A program made the translations under genes and the position numbers. From contig RCAB01000234.1 in NCBI GenBank assembly GCA_003640385.1, forward strand, positions 1-64,000: a stretch of 64,000 nucleotides of DNA, given 5' to 3'. The notes under the pieces were generated by a model. That model saw nothing but the letters and a program-made list of their open reading frames with translations, was not told where the DNA came from and made no database searches. Of this stretch, positions 13,664 through 24,970 are shown in pieces. The stretch comes from Setaria digitata. Taxonomy: Eukaryota > Nematoda > Chromadorea > Rhabditida > Setariidae. The stretch's first letter is position 1, and the number at the start of each line of letters is the position of its first letter.

Positions 13664-15646
13664 ACCTGACAGAGCAACATTTATGGGTTAAATTTCGGAT
13701 CAACTACACGGTGTAATAGAACACACTGCTTAACGAACTTACAGCGTGAAACTTCACTTATAACATTATAATCAGTAGAACGAAATGACAAGCAACCGCA
13801 CCTTACACGTAAATCACATTCAATGCACAGTAAAAACCTGACGTACTTCATGAAATTGGATAATACTTTATCGCGGTAAGTTTGAGAAAAGTACAAATTT
13901 CTTAATTCAAATGGAACTATTGAATTTGTTAAGGATGTTCCGTACTTTTTGTACCATAAAAGCAAACCAACTGCTATAACTCCTGGCTCAAAAGACCTCC
14001 CACACATAGCACGAGAACCTAACTTACAGACACCTAACCTATAAAGCCAGTTCCATAGGTACGCGGAGTTTTCATAGCGGGTCGTATATGAATAATTTAC
14101 TTAACCAAGCATTACCACACTTCACTCACGTCGGTTCACCGGGTGGATGTAGAGTTTAAAGTTGCATCACGTGTGGTGCTGCAGAATCAGAAGTGTGTAA
14201 GTTTCGCGAAATAAAAGAATGATTCCTTCAGCACGAGGAATTCTTCAGCCACCAGTAAAGAGAGATGTATGCAACAGATGCAGCAGAGAACCCAACGACG
14301 TAGTAAGCGTAATATCTAGCAAGAAAGTTGGACCACTTGTGTGAAAAATGCTAGTTCGCTTCACATTTCTTTCCTCAAGTTGAAGTCAACTTGTGAATGA
14401 TAATTAGCAAATAGTATGAGCAAGAACTGGACTTGCTAGGTGACAGAAATTATTAAAATAGTGACGACAATTTGAGACAGCGTTGAAGATTGCTCTTTAC
14501 AAAGTATATCTTGCAATTGTTTATTTTGTCCAGTCTATGTTTTAAAGTCACAACATCCTGAGCAGTCAGGTTCGTGTACGAAATGACCTCTGCAAATTTT
14601 TGCAATTTCCACGAAAGTAAGTAGTCGACAATGAAAACTCACACAGTAGATTATATACTATCCTAGAATTCTCACCGAAATAGATTATATACAGAAATTT
14701 TAAGAATTAAATGTGTCCAAAAATAATAATTTTAATTTTTTTCTTTTTCTTTCTCATCACTTTTAAGGGATTGAAAAGTCTCCCATATTCAAAATTGTCC
14801 ATTGTCCCCATTCCCATTTACATCCAGCAACTTTCAGACTCATCAGGAATATTCACATAAGTGATAAATCCTGTAAGCGCCACGAGCACAGCCATCCACC
14901 TTACTACCAAGGCATCATCACCTGAAACCCATCGACAACTCAACTAGCCAATTCAAATTCTCGTCCATAGCTTTATCGCCATATAGTATTCTGCGACTGG
15001 CCGGTATTTGCAATCATGTATTTGTGGTGATGAGGTGACTGATATGTAGTGTTATCAGGATAAGGTGGTATGGTGCAATTTCAGGTAGTTCGTATTTTTC
15101 TGTATGTTCCAACTGCATGATGCAGGTTTAAACATGTCATATCTTATTATTTCTTCCTTGTGATTTGTAACGCGTGATGTTTTATGGCGTCGCAGTATCT
15201 CAGTGGAGGAGATTCTGAAAAGATGTAGTACTCAGTGAAACATGATTATTCATTTTCAAGTAAAACTTAGGTCATAATTAAAGTAGGGAATGTAACGAGT
15301 TCTACTGCTTAAATGTATCAGTGTTTGATTATTATTCATTTTTTTGCTTCTTTTTTTTTTTTTTTTTTTTGGGAGACGGGAGAGAGGATAGGAATATCTT
15401 TTATGCCTGCTGATACCGTTACAATTAAGTAAATGGTAAGAGGTAATTCCTGACGCGTCGTAGTTTTCGTTGTAGTCTTTCTCATTGTACTCCTGAAACA
15501 AAAGAAAAGGCGGACTTTTGTTATTAAATTGTGGTATCTTGTGATTCTATTTTCAAATTGCGAAGATAATATGGCTCTGATTTTTATGTAGATTTGTTGG
15601 ATTCAAATGATTATTTAGCTTATGAGCGTCTAATATTTCCAGGGTC
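13664..15646. promoter_or_regulatory. Divergent intergenic region between npp-8 and the sphingosine-phosphate lyase gene
   Basis: These 2 kb separate two genes transcribed away from each other, so both promoters should lie here; I found no recognisable promoter motif. A poly-T run lies at 15351-15370. Several short open pieces with splice-like borders occur: a 41-codon plus-strand frame at 14219-14344, and minus-strand pieces at about 15489-15400 and 15216-15140. None could be joined into a phase-consistent gene, and they are discussed under findings. Confidence 0.5.
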
Positions 15647-18600
15647 ATGGTACAAATGAACGATTGGTGGACATTGGATGGTGGACTTACATGGCGTTTG
15701 GTTGTACAGATCGTAGACGATAGTCGTGTTGGATTCAATCGGGCATGTGTTCATCTGGAACCTTGGCAAATCGTCTCGTACACTCTCTCCGTTGCTTGCC
15801 TTTTCATGTGGTTCCGGAAACTGCTTAGAGCAGATCGTCCCCTTTCCTCTCGTATTCGAGCTGTGGTATTTCTTTTTTTTTTTTCGTTTTTGTTCTCTGT
15901 TTCTCTCAATGCATTTTCCTTTACTTTTTTTTTTTTTTTTTTGTCGAGATGCAAAAGGTTATCTTGATGCTTTGAGTTTCCATGAAATAAAGTAATGCTT
16001 TTATGATTATGTTCCTTTTTTTCCTTTTCAGATTTTTTCCGTATTTCGTGTGATACCTTGGGTAAATGCTCAAATAGAAAAAGAAATGGACAAGGCGAGA
16101 AGAGATCTTGAAGAGACAATACATCACTATGATAAAAAGAAAGTAAGTCGAAAAAATTTCTGTCGCATTGTTCAAGTTCGGTTAAATGGAAATAACAAAA
16201 AATGAAGCTAACAGCGCATTTCTGTATCATCTCTTTTTAAATAACATTTGATATTCTTTAAGCGTTGAAGCTGTGTATGATTTTTTTCACTATCCTAGTA
16301 TGCTACATTTTTCAGGAATTTTACAAGTTTTTACCCGAACATGGACTTACAGCTAATAATATAATTCATGAAGCAGAATTATATAGAACCATGAGCGAAT
16401 TTTCTTTTTACGAGGGTCGCGTTTCCGGAGTCATCTTTACGGATGTTGATGAAGAGCATAGGGCGTTGCTGGAGAAGGTTAGAAAAATTATTTGATCATT
16501 TTCTAAGCTTGAAGTGTATTTCGTGTTCGGATGAAATTTGTTTTTGCAAGTATTTTTATTAAATTAGCTGCTTTTATAGATGTTTAAACTATTTGTATAT
16601 TCCGATTCTTTCTATCCTGATCTTTTCCCTGGTTGTCGCAAAATGGAAGCGGAAATTGTACGTATCGTTGCTTCACTTCTTCACGGTGGGCCTGGCTCTT
16701 GTGGAACAGTCACTTCTAATGATACAGAGAGCAATATGTTGGCATGTTTTGGTGACTTTTTCCATATGCTGCTTTCCTTATTCATCTTAATCGTGTGGCA
16801 TATTTTTAATTAATTTGCAAATATGTCTCAAATTTCGTGTATATAATATATGCAGTAACATCAATCGACACAAAAAAAAATGGGTTTTGTGTAAATGGGA
16901 GACAAATTAAGTATTACAGGCTAAGAAAGAAACTAAGGATTTAAAGTTCTGTGCAATTTGTTCAGCATTCCAGCTTATCGGAATCGCGCATTCGCTCGTG
17001 GAGTCAGACATCCAGAAATGTTGGTACCAGTATCTGCTCATGCTGCATTCGATAAAGCTGCAAAAGTGTTGCAAGTGCGCATTCGGCATATTCCCGTTGA
17101 TAAAAATCAGCGGGTGGATGTAGGCGCAATGAAGCGTGCTATCAGCAATGATACTTGTATGGTATATTTTTTGCTCATTTTTTTAAGATTTAAAGGACAG
17201 ATGATACTGTATTCTGTTGAAACAGTTTCATATATATGCCACATGTTTACGGTTCATTTTTTCTAGCTCGTTGCATCAGCTCCGAACTACTCTTTCGGTA
17301 CAATCGACAACATTGAAGCCATTTCTGAAGTACTTTGCAGAGTTTTTTACTATTAATTAGATTTTTCTCAAAACACTTTCATTTAAATTGGAGTGGTGGT
17401 TAACTTTAATCACCTATTTAGTCCTTAATCCAAGATGCTAAACCATTCTAAAATTCTGAAATTTTGATTAACTTGATGGCTGTCATTTTCACTTTTTCAG
17501 CTCAGCCAGCGATACGGCATTCCTTTACATGTTGATGCAACTCTTGGTGGTTTCATTCTGTCCATCATGGAACGATGTGATTTTCCGGTCAAACCTTTTG
17601 ATTTCCGTGTACCTGGTGTTACATCAATTTCTTGTGATGTCCAAAAATATGGTTTTGCTCCAAGTGGTAGTTGAATTTCCACATATTTCTCGTGATGTTT
17701 CTAAATTCAGTAGCTTCTTGTTGTTTATTGCTTGAGCGATTACTAATAACGTTTGCATTAGGGACATCTCTGATATTGTACCGTGATTCCGGCTTGCTTC
17801 ATCGCCAATATTTTTGCAACAGCGAATGGCCTGGTGGCATATATATGACACCTACTTTAGCTGGTAACAGAGATGGATGTGCAATAGCGCTAACATGGGC
17901 TACTTTACTTTACAACGGAAGGCAAGGGTAAGCTCACTGCTGTTTATTTATATGTCTACATTTTCCAAAATGTGTATGTTTTCTACTTGTTGTGAAACTT
18001 GGGTAATCGAAATTTTTGTTCACTATGCATAAATTATCCAGTTGTTAGAATGTAAGAAATTCGTATACTTAACTAAGGTGAAGTGAAGAGATCACTTTAA
18101 GGAAGTGTTGGAAAACTTTTCGAGTCCTGAATTTTCGATTCGATTTTATATTTTTAGAATTATGTATCACGTTTAAAGACTTTTCAAATTGTACAGCTAT
18201 GCAGAACGAGTAGAAGCAATCATCAATACTGTGCGTGAAATACGAACCGGGATTGAGAGATGTCCACACATACAATTGCTATGTGAATCAGATGTTACAA
18301 CTGTTGTCTTCACGACGAGAGGTTTCAACGTTTATGCCTTAGCGGATCGTATGAATAAACTGGGATGGGTCTTGTCTACTCTTCAAAATCCACCTGCGTA
18401 AGTAGTGTTTAAATTAGTGCAATTTCCTATCTTAAAATCTAATCGTTTTTTAAGCCAGCTCGGAACTATTGTTTCAATTTGCTGTCTTTCAGAGTTCATA
18501 TATGTGTTACATTAAATCACACGAAATCAGGTGTTGTGGAAAATTTCCTTCGTGAACTGAACATGGCATGTGAAGATCTTGTGTCAAATCCTGAATTCAG

Positions 18601-18891
18601 CCAACAATCGAGGACTGCTGCAATCTACGGTTAGTTCAAAATGGTATTCTTCTGTTAGCCAAAAGATCAGATCTTTTTTTTTTTAAGGAAAAATAGTACT
18701 AAAGCATTGATATATTGTTTTGCAAATTCTCTCATGTTAACTACCGTTTTGTAGGAATGATATCCGCTGTACCAGATTTGGTGGAAGAAGTATCTCATCT
18801 ATATCTTGACAGCTGCTATGCAATGCCGGTACCACCGGCTGGTCGCACACTCAGTGTTGAGGGAAGGAAAAAAAGCCTCATCCCAGATTAA
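15647..18891 (+). CDS. SGPL1: Sphingosine-1-phosphate lyase family protein (PLP-dependent), 11 exons, 573 aa
   Basis: The family cleaves sphingosine 1-phosphate to hexadecenal and phosphoethanolamine at the ER membrane, the exit step of sphingolipid breakdown. Exons: 15647-15865, 16032-16142, 16316-16477, 16580-16751, 16974-17161, 17267-17329, 17501-17666, 17762-17927, 18197-18397, 18493-18629, 18755-18891; all phases agree. A luminal stub and one membrane segment (about residues 40-60, after EPWQIV) precede the catalytic domain, as in the human enzyme (568 aa). Seen motifs include [34 protein letters not shown] and HVDATLGGF (Asp 317). The expected cofactor lysine is present (Lys 354 in [12 protein letters not shown]). 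Two positions are odd: the residue before that lysine is Gln instead of the His of the human enzyme, and the usual GGTES of the phosphate-binding loop reads NDTES (Asn 211, Asp 212). It could be the main lyase or a divergent paralog such as the second C. elegans copy. The family is certain; activity is not. Confidence 0.93.
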
Positions 18892-21046
18892 ATTCTACCA
18901 TTTATTTCCGAATACAATTCAGTATTATCTCGGTTCGTTTTAAAATAAGGAAAAAAGATATTTTATGGTTGCTATAGTGGGTAATCATGTTATGCTATAT
19001 CATTTTTAACGAAACCATTATTTTCTGGAGAAATTGAACCCTACAGTCAGAAATTATTAGACGTATTTTCCTTTACAGTTTTTCAGGATTCGAACTGTAG
19101 TTTCAGTATTATTTATTCTTTCTCAGAAATTAATGGTTTTCTTACGATATCATGGTTCGAGATATAGTCATTCTTTTCATCCTTGTTTGCTTTACTATTT
19201 TAAGATATTTGCTACTACATATGTTTGGAAAACTGCTTTATTTTAATTTTGATCTGGTCGGCTGTACTTTGATTTCTTTTTTTTTTTTTTTTGTAATGAA
19301 ATTGTTTGTGATGGAAAATATTTTGATCGAGGAACTTTCAATGGAAATTATTACATGTGTTTTGGAAGTACAGAATATGATTTCTAATATATTTAATGTA
19401 TTTCCATTTTATTCGTGTAATAATTATCCCATTCTTACTATGATATGCCAGTGAAGTTAGTCTATATTTTTAATGATTTGCGTAAAAATATTACACTTGG
19501 CTTTTCTGGTTCTCTATGTATCCATACGTATGTATAAAATTCTTGGTAGTTGTTAGGTGAAATAGATAGCGCTTATTCCAGAAAGAATCCTTTTGTTTCG
19601 TAATTAAGTTGATTCGCCTAAGAACTGTCTTGGTTAAATAATGTAATTAACGTTTTTCTTTATTTCTTTGGAGGGCATTTGTGAGGTGTTTCTCTGAAAA
19701 GAAATACTGGACACAAGGACAGATTCAAGAATATATACAGATTTAGTCCGATACGACTCTATCTTCTGAAGTTTTTTTCTTTTTGATTAACTTTTTACGT
19801 CTTCAGTCTATGTAAGAGGTTTCAGAGCAGTCACTTTTCCTTTCTGAGAAACTTAGTGTTGTTAGTCTTCATAAGTCATTTGTTTATAATGTAGTAATAT
19901 TCATGTATTATTTTAGAAAACTATTATCTGTTTACTTCGGTGTTGTAGTGTGATATTATTTATGCTGAAATCTGGAAAATTTCCCGCTGTTGTAAATTTA
20001 TGTATTGTATTTTTTGTTCACCAGCTTTTTACTCCTAGTCTACATTTTCGATACTGAGCTTAATTCTTAGCAATCTCACAGTTCGTAATACGCAGTATAT
20101 TTCATTTTTTAATTCGACTTTCAAGCTTGCAGTGCTGATTTTGATAATCTTTTTTTGCTCTATTTTATTACAGGCAAATAAAATTTGTTTACAGTTGGTC
20201 GCGTTCTTGAATTTGGTGCATTCAACTAGAAAAATATCTGTTTTACGTCTGGTGAATTATGAAAGCTTTTGTTCATAGCATGTTATTCAGGATTTCAGGT
20301 TTCCTGCTTTCGCTTTAATCCAACTTCAAACCGTTTGTAATCGTTGGATTATTTAATTTGTTATGTTATAATTGCTTTTTTTTTTTAATTTGTGTTCGCT
20401 GTTGGGGGATATTATGAAATAAAGGGACTTAGCTCCGGCAGGTACCACTGAAGTTGGTATTTGCAGTTCATGTGAATATTTTATGCATTCCAAATAGTTG
20501 AAGTCTTATGTTAGTAATTGACTGTGATCTCAGCTGATATGCTGTAGTGATACTGCTTACTGGCTAGGAGGTCTTTCGGGAATTTCCTCTCGTTTTCATA
20601 TTATCATCACTTCGAGTGGAAAATATTGTTCTCTTGGTCATAATTTTAAATTGCATGTAGGGCTTTTCCAATTTTCTTTGCTATAGCTGTTAAAGTTATA
20701 AGGAGTTATAACTTGGTTTGAGGACTTCCAGTTTATTTTGAACATACCATGCATGTCTCATCGCCTTTCAATCTATTGCGAATTATTTGACTGGTTTCAT
20801 GAGTTCGATAAGGAGGTTTCTCTGATTGAGTATTCGTAAACAGTACTGACGGCACAATATAGTAGTCCGCGTATAATCAGAAATCTATTTCTTATGTTAA
20901 TTTCGTTGGTATTTGCCAAATTTTTTTCCCTTTTTTACACTGAACACGTAATGATTTGGTCAAAATGTGATTCATAGATGTCTAATGTCTAACAACTATA
21001 GTCTGTCAGTGGTTGCATTTCAGGTTAATCGAAGTATGATGTTCAT
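18892..21046. other. Intergenic and UTR, no gene recognised
   Basis: This stretch follows the lyase stop codon. It is T-rich on the plus strand, with runs at 19273-19291 and 20378-20388 and many short open frames of AT-driven hydrophobic character. The longest, 19152-19454, encodes mostly Phe, Leu and Ile with no domain signal, and I treat it as chance. The 3' untranslated region of the lyase and the promoter of the next gene presumably lie here. Confidence 0.4.
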
Positions 21047-21815
21047 ATGGATTTATTGCTAACGTTATATGCAACAGCAGCTATTCTCTTCGTTCTTTTA
21101 ATTCTTTTCTTGGTCACTTTGCTTATTTTCAGTTGTTTTCATATCTTCAGGTGGCTATTTTCTGATCTTTTTTTTTTTTTTTTTGAACATTAAAGAACGT
21201 TGCAGCATAGGGTGTTCAGAAAATCTTTTCTTTATATATTGTGTTTGTCCTAAATCTCCATCCAGCTTTAAAGTTTTCATTTTCCTATATATATGCAAAT
21301 GTTTGTCATATTCAGGAAACACAGGCTATCGTGGAAAAGCTCAGTTAGTTCTTCAAACCTGGTGTCGAGGTCTTTGGATATGGCATTCGATGGCATCATT
21401 GAACAAGTAATATTTCTTTTTATTAACTGATTGGCTGGAAAAAAATATCTAAAAGGTGAAAATGAAGCTTCCTGTTGAATTTCGAAAATAATGATTCGAT
21501 GAAACGAGCGAAGTTATTCGTTATTTATGAGATTCCAGTGGTCAAACTAAAACAGTAACAACTAAGGGATTTTAGATAGACGTAGACAGAATAATAAGTC
21601 GTCGTCAAGAAAGGATAGCAGAATCTATTGAAAGAAGCCTGAATAAAGACGAAGGCCTCACACATCCGTTGGAGCATATTGATAATGATACAGCAACAGT
21701 TCTCGCTGTGGATCAGTTGTTAGATACTTCATTTCTTATATCGGACGAGGAACTTGCCTGTTATGCACCGCCTGTTGATATGAAAATCGTCGCTGCTCGG
21801 AGAGATCATGTTTGA
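21047..21815 (+). CDS. Unrecognised small single-pass membrane protein, 3 exons, 144 aa
   Basis: I do not recognise the family. Exons are 21047-21150, 21316-21406 and 21576-21815. The introns have GT-AG ends, the phases agree and the sum is 435 bases. Residues about 3-31 form one long hydrophobic helix rich in Leu, Ile, Phe and Val, starting right at the N-terminus with no polar leader, so it is a signal anchor or an uncleaved signal. The tail from residue 35 starts with a basic patch (RKHR), then a Ser-rich piece, then a charged, helix-prone section with IISRRQERIAESIERSLN, and ends in a mildly acidic region. A TTTCAG acceptor at 21014-21023 with no upstream coding exon suits trans-splicing. 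A short upstream frame begins at 21035. The start was chosen as the first Met in frame with the helix. The basic flank after the helix predicts a cytosolic tail. It could be an adaptor or scaffold, but no function can be assigned. Confidence 0.6.
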
Positions 21816-24800
21816 ATCAACGGGTTCTGCTTTGTTGTTTTCATTAGCTTAATTCGCTTTCAAAGAAATATGCCATGTTCAGTTTTTGCATTCTCTTGTT
21901 ATGTTGTATTTGTGAAAACACGTTTAGAGGGACTCCCTTTTATGATTCGACGAATTGTGTGAAAATTTGAATTAGACGAATAATACATTGTTTTCTAAAT
22001 TCAGCGGCTCAAATGTGATACGTTTTTAACATACATATGTGATTGATATAATCCACTCACCGTTACACTGTCTTTTTTCGATTCTAATTTTTCAGACCTT
22101 CATTTGTGCGGTAAATATTTTTTAAGTAACTCAAAAAGTCCTCCAAAGATGTATGAACATATTCTATTCCTAGTATTTTTGCTTTTAAATAATATTTTGA
22201 TGGATTATCAAAAAATTTTTCCTAATTCATAATTATTATATCATTTTTTTTTCCAAATAGTAGCGTATCAACTCCTTCTGATGTGTACATATTCAGTAGA
22301 TATATTTATTTTGGAACAAATTTAATCTCTTTGAAAAAAGTACATTCGCTGTTGTTTCCATGAAATCAAGCACACAGTATAGGAGTAAAAAGCCAGTTGG
22401 ACATGCTATTGAAGGATGAGTTAAAAATGAACTGAATTAGCAAGAAGTGGAAAGTTTACGTGGGACAGCATTCAACGTTTGATTAATTGTAGCAGCATTG
22501 GGTGTGATAAGATGACGAAAGAAACATTCCAAATTGTTTCTGATAAAGTTTAGTCATTGAATTAGTAAGATTTGCGAAGTTATGAAGTGAAATAGCAGAG
22601 ACTTCTGGATCATAGCATTATAATCAAGCGCAAGAATTTGCAGTGAGAGATGCATGGAGTGAAGGAGGTTTGCATATTCAAAACTCTGATTTCGGAAATT
22701 GACGTCGTTGGCTTCCGCAAATCTAGTTAGTCTTTTTTTCTTTTCTTTTCGTGTAGGAGATTAAATTACCTCTGTCGTTCATTTGTTGCAATTCCAAAAT
22801 AATTTGCGTTTATCTTTAAAGTAGGAAGTTTTCAAACTTAAATGATCACTAAATATTAAGCTGAAAATTAACAAATAGCCTAGGAAATGTTCGACACGCT
22901 GTCATTTTAAAAAAATTTATTTGTTTTCAAATGCTACAGGTTTTTTTTTTTTTTTGGAAAAACGAGTATTGAAGGAAATTTCCTAAAATATTTGCTAATT
23001 GCTTTCCGATAAATACAGCATGATGGAATTTTCATTTCTTGAAAGTGATGTCGATTGCTTCATTGCTTGTGAATTAAATCAAAAAATTTTAATTGGGCCT
23101 TTTTTTTTTCATACGTTTGTAATTTAATTTTTTTTTCCATTTTAGATTTTATAATTGCATAATTTTTTGAATTGTTTATTGGTTGATGAATTGTTTTGAA
23201 CTTCTCCAATAATTTTATCCATTCCATTTTATATGAAATAGAATGTTTTTTTTTGCTAAGTGACCAAGTAAATGGAAGCAATACTGCACTTATGATTTTG
23301 TGGAATGAAATGGATTTTAATTCTTGATTTCACGTATCAATGATAGAAGATGAAAATTCCACGTATGAATAAATTTCATAATTTAAATATGCAATTTTTT
23401 TTTTTTTTTTTTAATAGTAAAAAATCCTTTTATCATGTCTAAATGTAACGAATGCTAAGTTAATTTTACAACACTTTCACGTGATTTTATCACAAGAGGA
23501 GAAAAAAATTTATACTGCAGCAAATAAAATTAAGAAATATTTGCGATCATTCTTATTAATAAATCTTGCAACGCTAATATTTTATATGATTATTACATAA
23601 AACATAAATTCCTCGAATACTATGTTAATTAATGGCAAGAGCCATCATCAATATTATATGAAATAAATCATCGCTTCTAAAATTTATAGCATATTGCTGA
23701 AAAATTGATTCGCAATTTCATGCTGGCTGAATAGAAAAATCTTCAACTAAAAAAATTTTTCACAAATCATTTATGCGTTTATAATTTTTATTAAACCTGT
23801 AAAAAGCTTCAACTGCAATATGCTGAACCATTTCGTTCTTTTTTTTTTCTTAAATACACTAAGTTTAGGTTTAAAATTTGAAAAAGAACATGAAATATTA
23901 ACACCTTAAAGCAAATACTTTTATGAAAATAATTCAACACAGTGAGAATAAACTGATATGCTAAAATGTATAATTAATTCTTTAATATAAGTGTATATGA
24001 AAATCCAAATCTTCCATGCTTTCTGTTGTGATAGAAAAAATTTATACAAAAAAGAAAAAAAAAATTAATTACAAGTCCTCAACGAATTTACAGACCAAAA
24101 TTAGAAAAGCTAGTAAAGATTGTGTGTGAATAATTGATTCAAAATATTGCTAAACACTTCTGTCCGATAATAAAAAAAACATTGCAAATAAACTATTCAT
24201 TTGAGATTGACTTAAAGTAATTTTTTTTTTCTGTTCAAGTGTGGTATAAGAGTAATATAAATAATATATACTTGATAAAATACTTTAAGTAATCGGCCTG
24301 AAGTAATCGAGATCTTTGAATACAAATATTTGAATTCAAAAATGCAGAATAGACAACGACTTTTGTCTGGTAATTTTATTTTGTAAAAATAACAAAAATT
24401 TTTTCGGATAAAAAACAACAATCAAAACTTATTCATTGTATTTCGATCTTCTTCTCTCTCTTGTACTGTCCTGGTAAAATTTTTCTATATATGATAAGTG
24501 TTAATTGGTTTAAAAAAAAAAAAAAAGAAAAAAATTAAATTTTGGATAAATAAAGTTGAATAATTATTTGATGCCGGACAAATTACCGCCAATAATTGCT
24601 ACCTATTTTATTAATTTCCTCTAACAGACCAAAGAATGAATGCCACATCCATAATAATTAACCAAATATAGCAACTATTACCAGGTATGAATAATTAATT
24701 TTATAAAGAGGAAATTTGTAATCTGTAATCGTACATTAAATTTTCAATAACGCTCCCACAGTGAACATACATTCTATCAAAGTAATTAATGCATTATATT

Positions 24801-24970
24801 TTCAGTTCGTTCGAATGATTCGTTATACTTTAAAGTTGTGTGGCAGAAAAAAAGTAAAGCAAACATAAAAACGCATGAAATAGAATTAATATGAAAAATT
24901 ATCTTACTTGATCTGTATTACAGGTAGTTTTACTGTTCACTCAGTCTTATTATGCTTAGTTTCGATTATT
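21816..24970. other. AT-rich intergenic region
   Basis: No convincing exon was found on either strand over about 3.1 kb. It holds the 3' ends of two convergent genes (the membrane protein from the left, the cysteine-rich protein from the right), so UTRs are expected at both edges. Poly-T or poly-A runs occur near 22941-22954, 23101-23110, 23396-23412 and 24513-24525. The segment 22430-22730 is less AT-rich than its surroundings but has stops in all frames. Confidence 0.45.

Noticed and set aside
13681..14007. Minus-strand open frame of 108 codons just upstream of the npp-8 start
   Set aside because: It lies where the npp-8 promoter and 5' end should be, ends 18 bases before the npp-8 start, and has no family similarity or splice context. 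I regard it as chance.
15751..16230. Minus-strand open frame of 159 codons
   Set aside because: It is antisense to lyase exons and to an intron with poly-T runs that produce a Lys-rich stretch, so it is a composition artefact.
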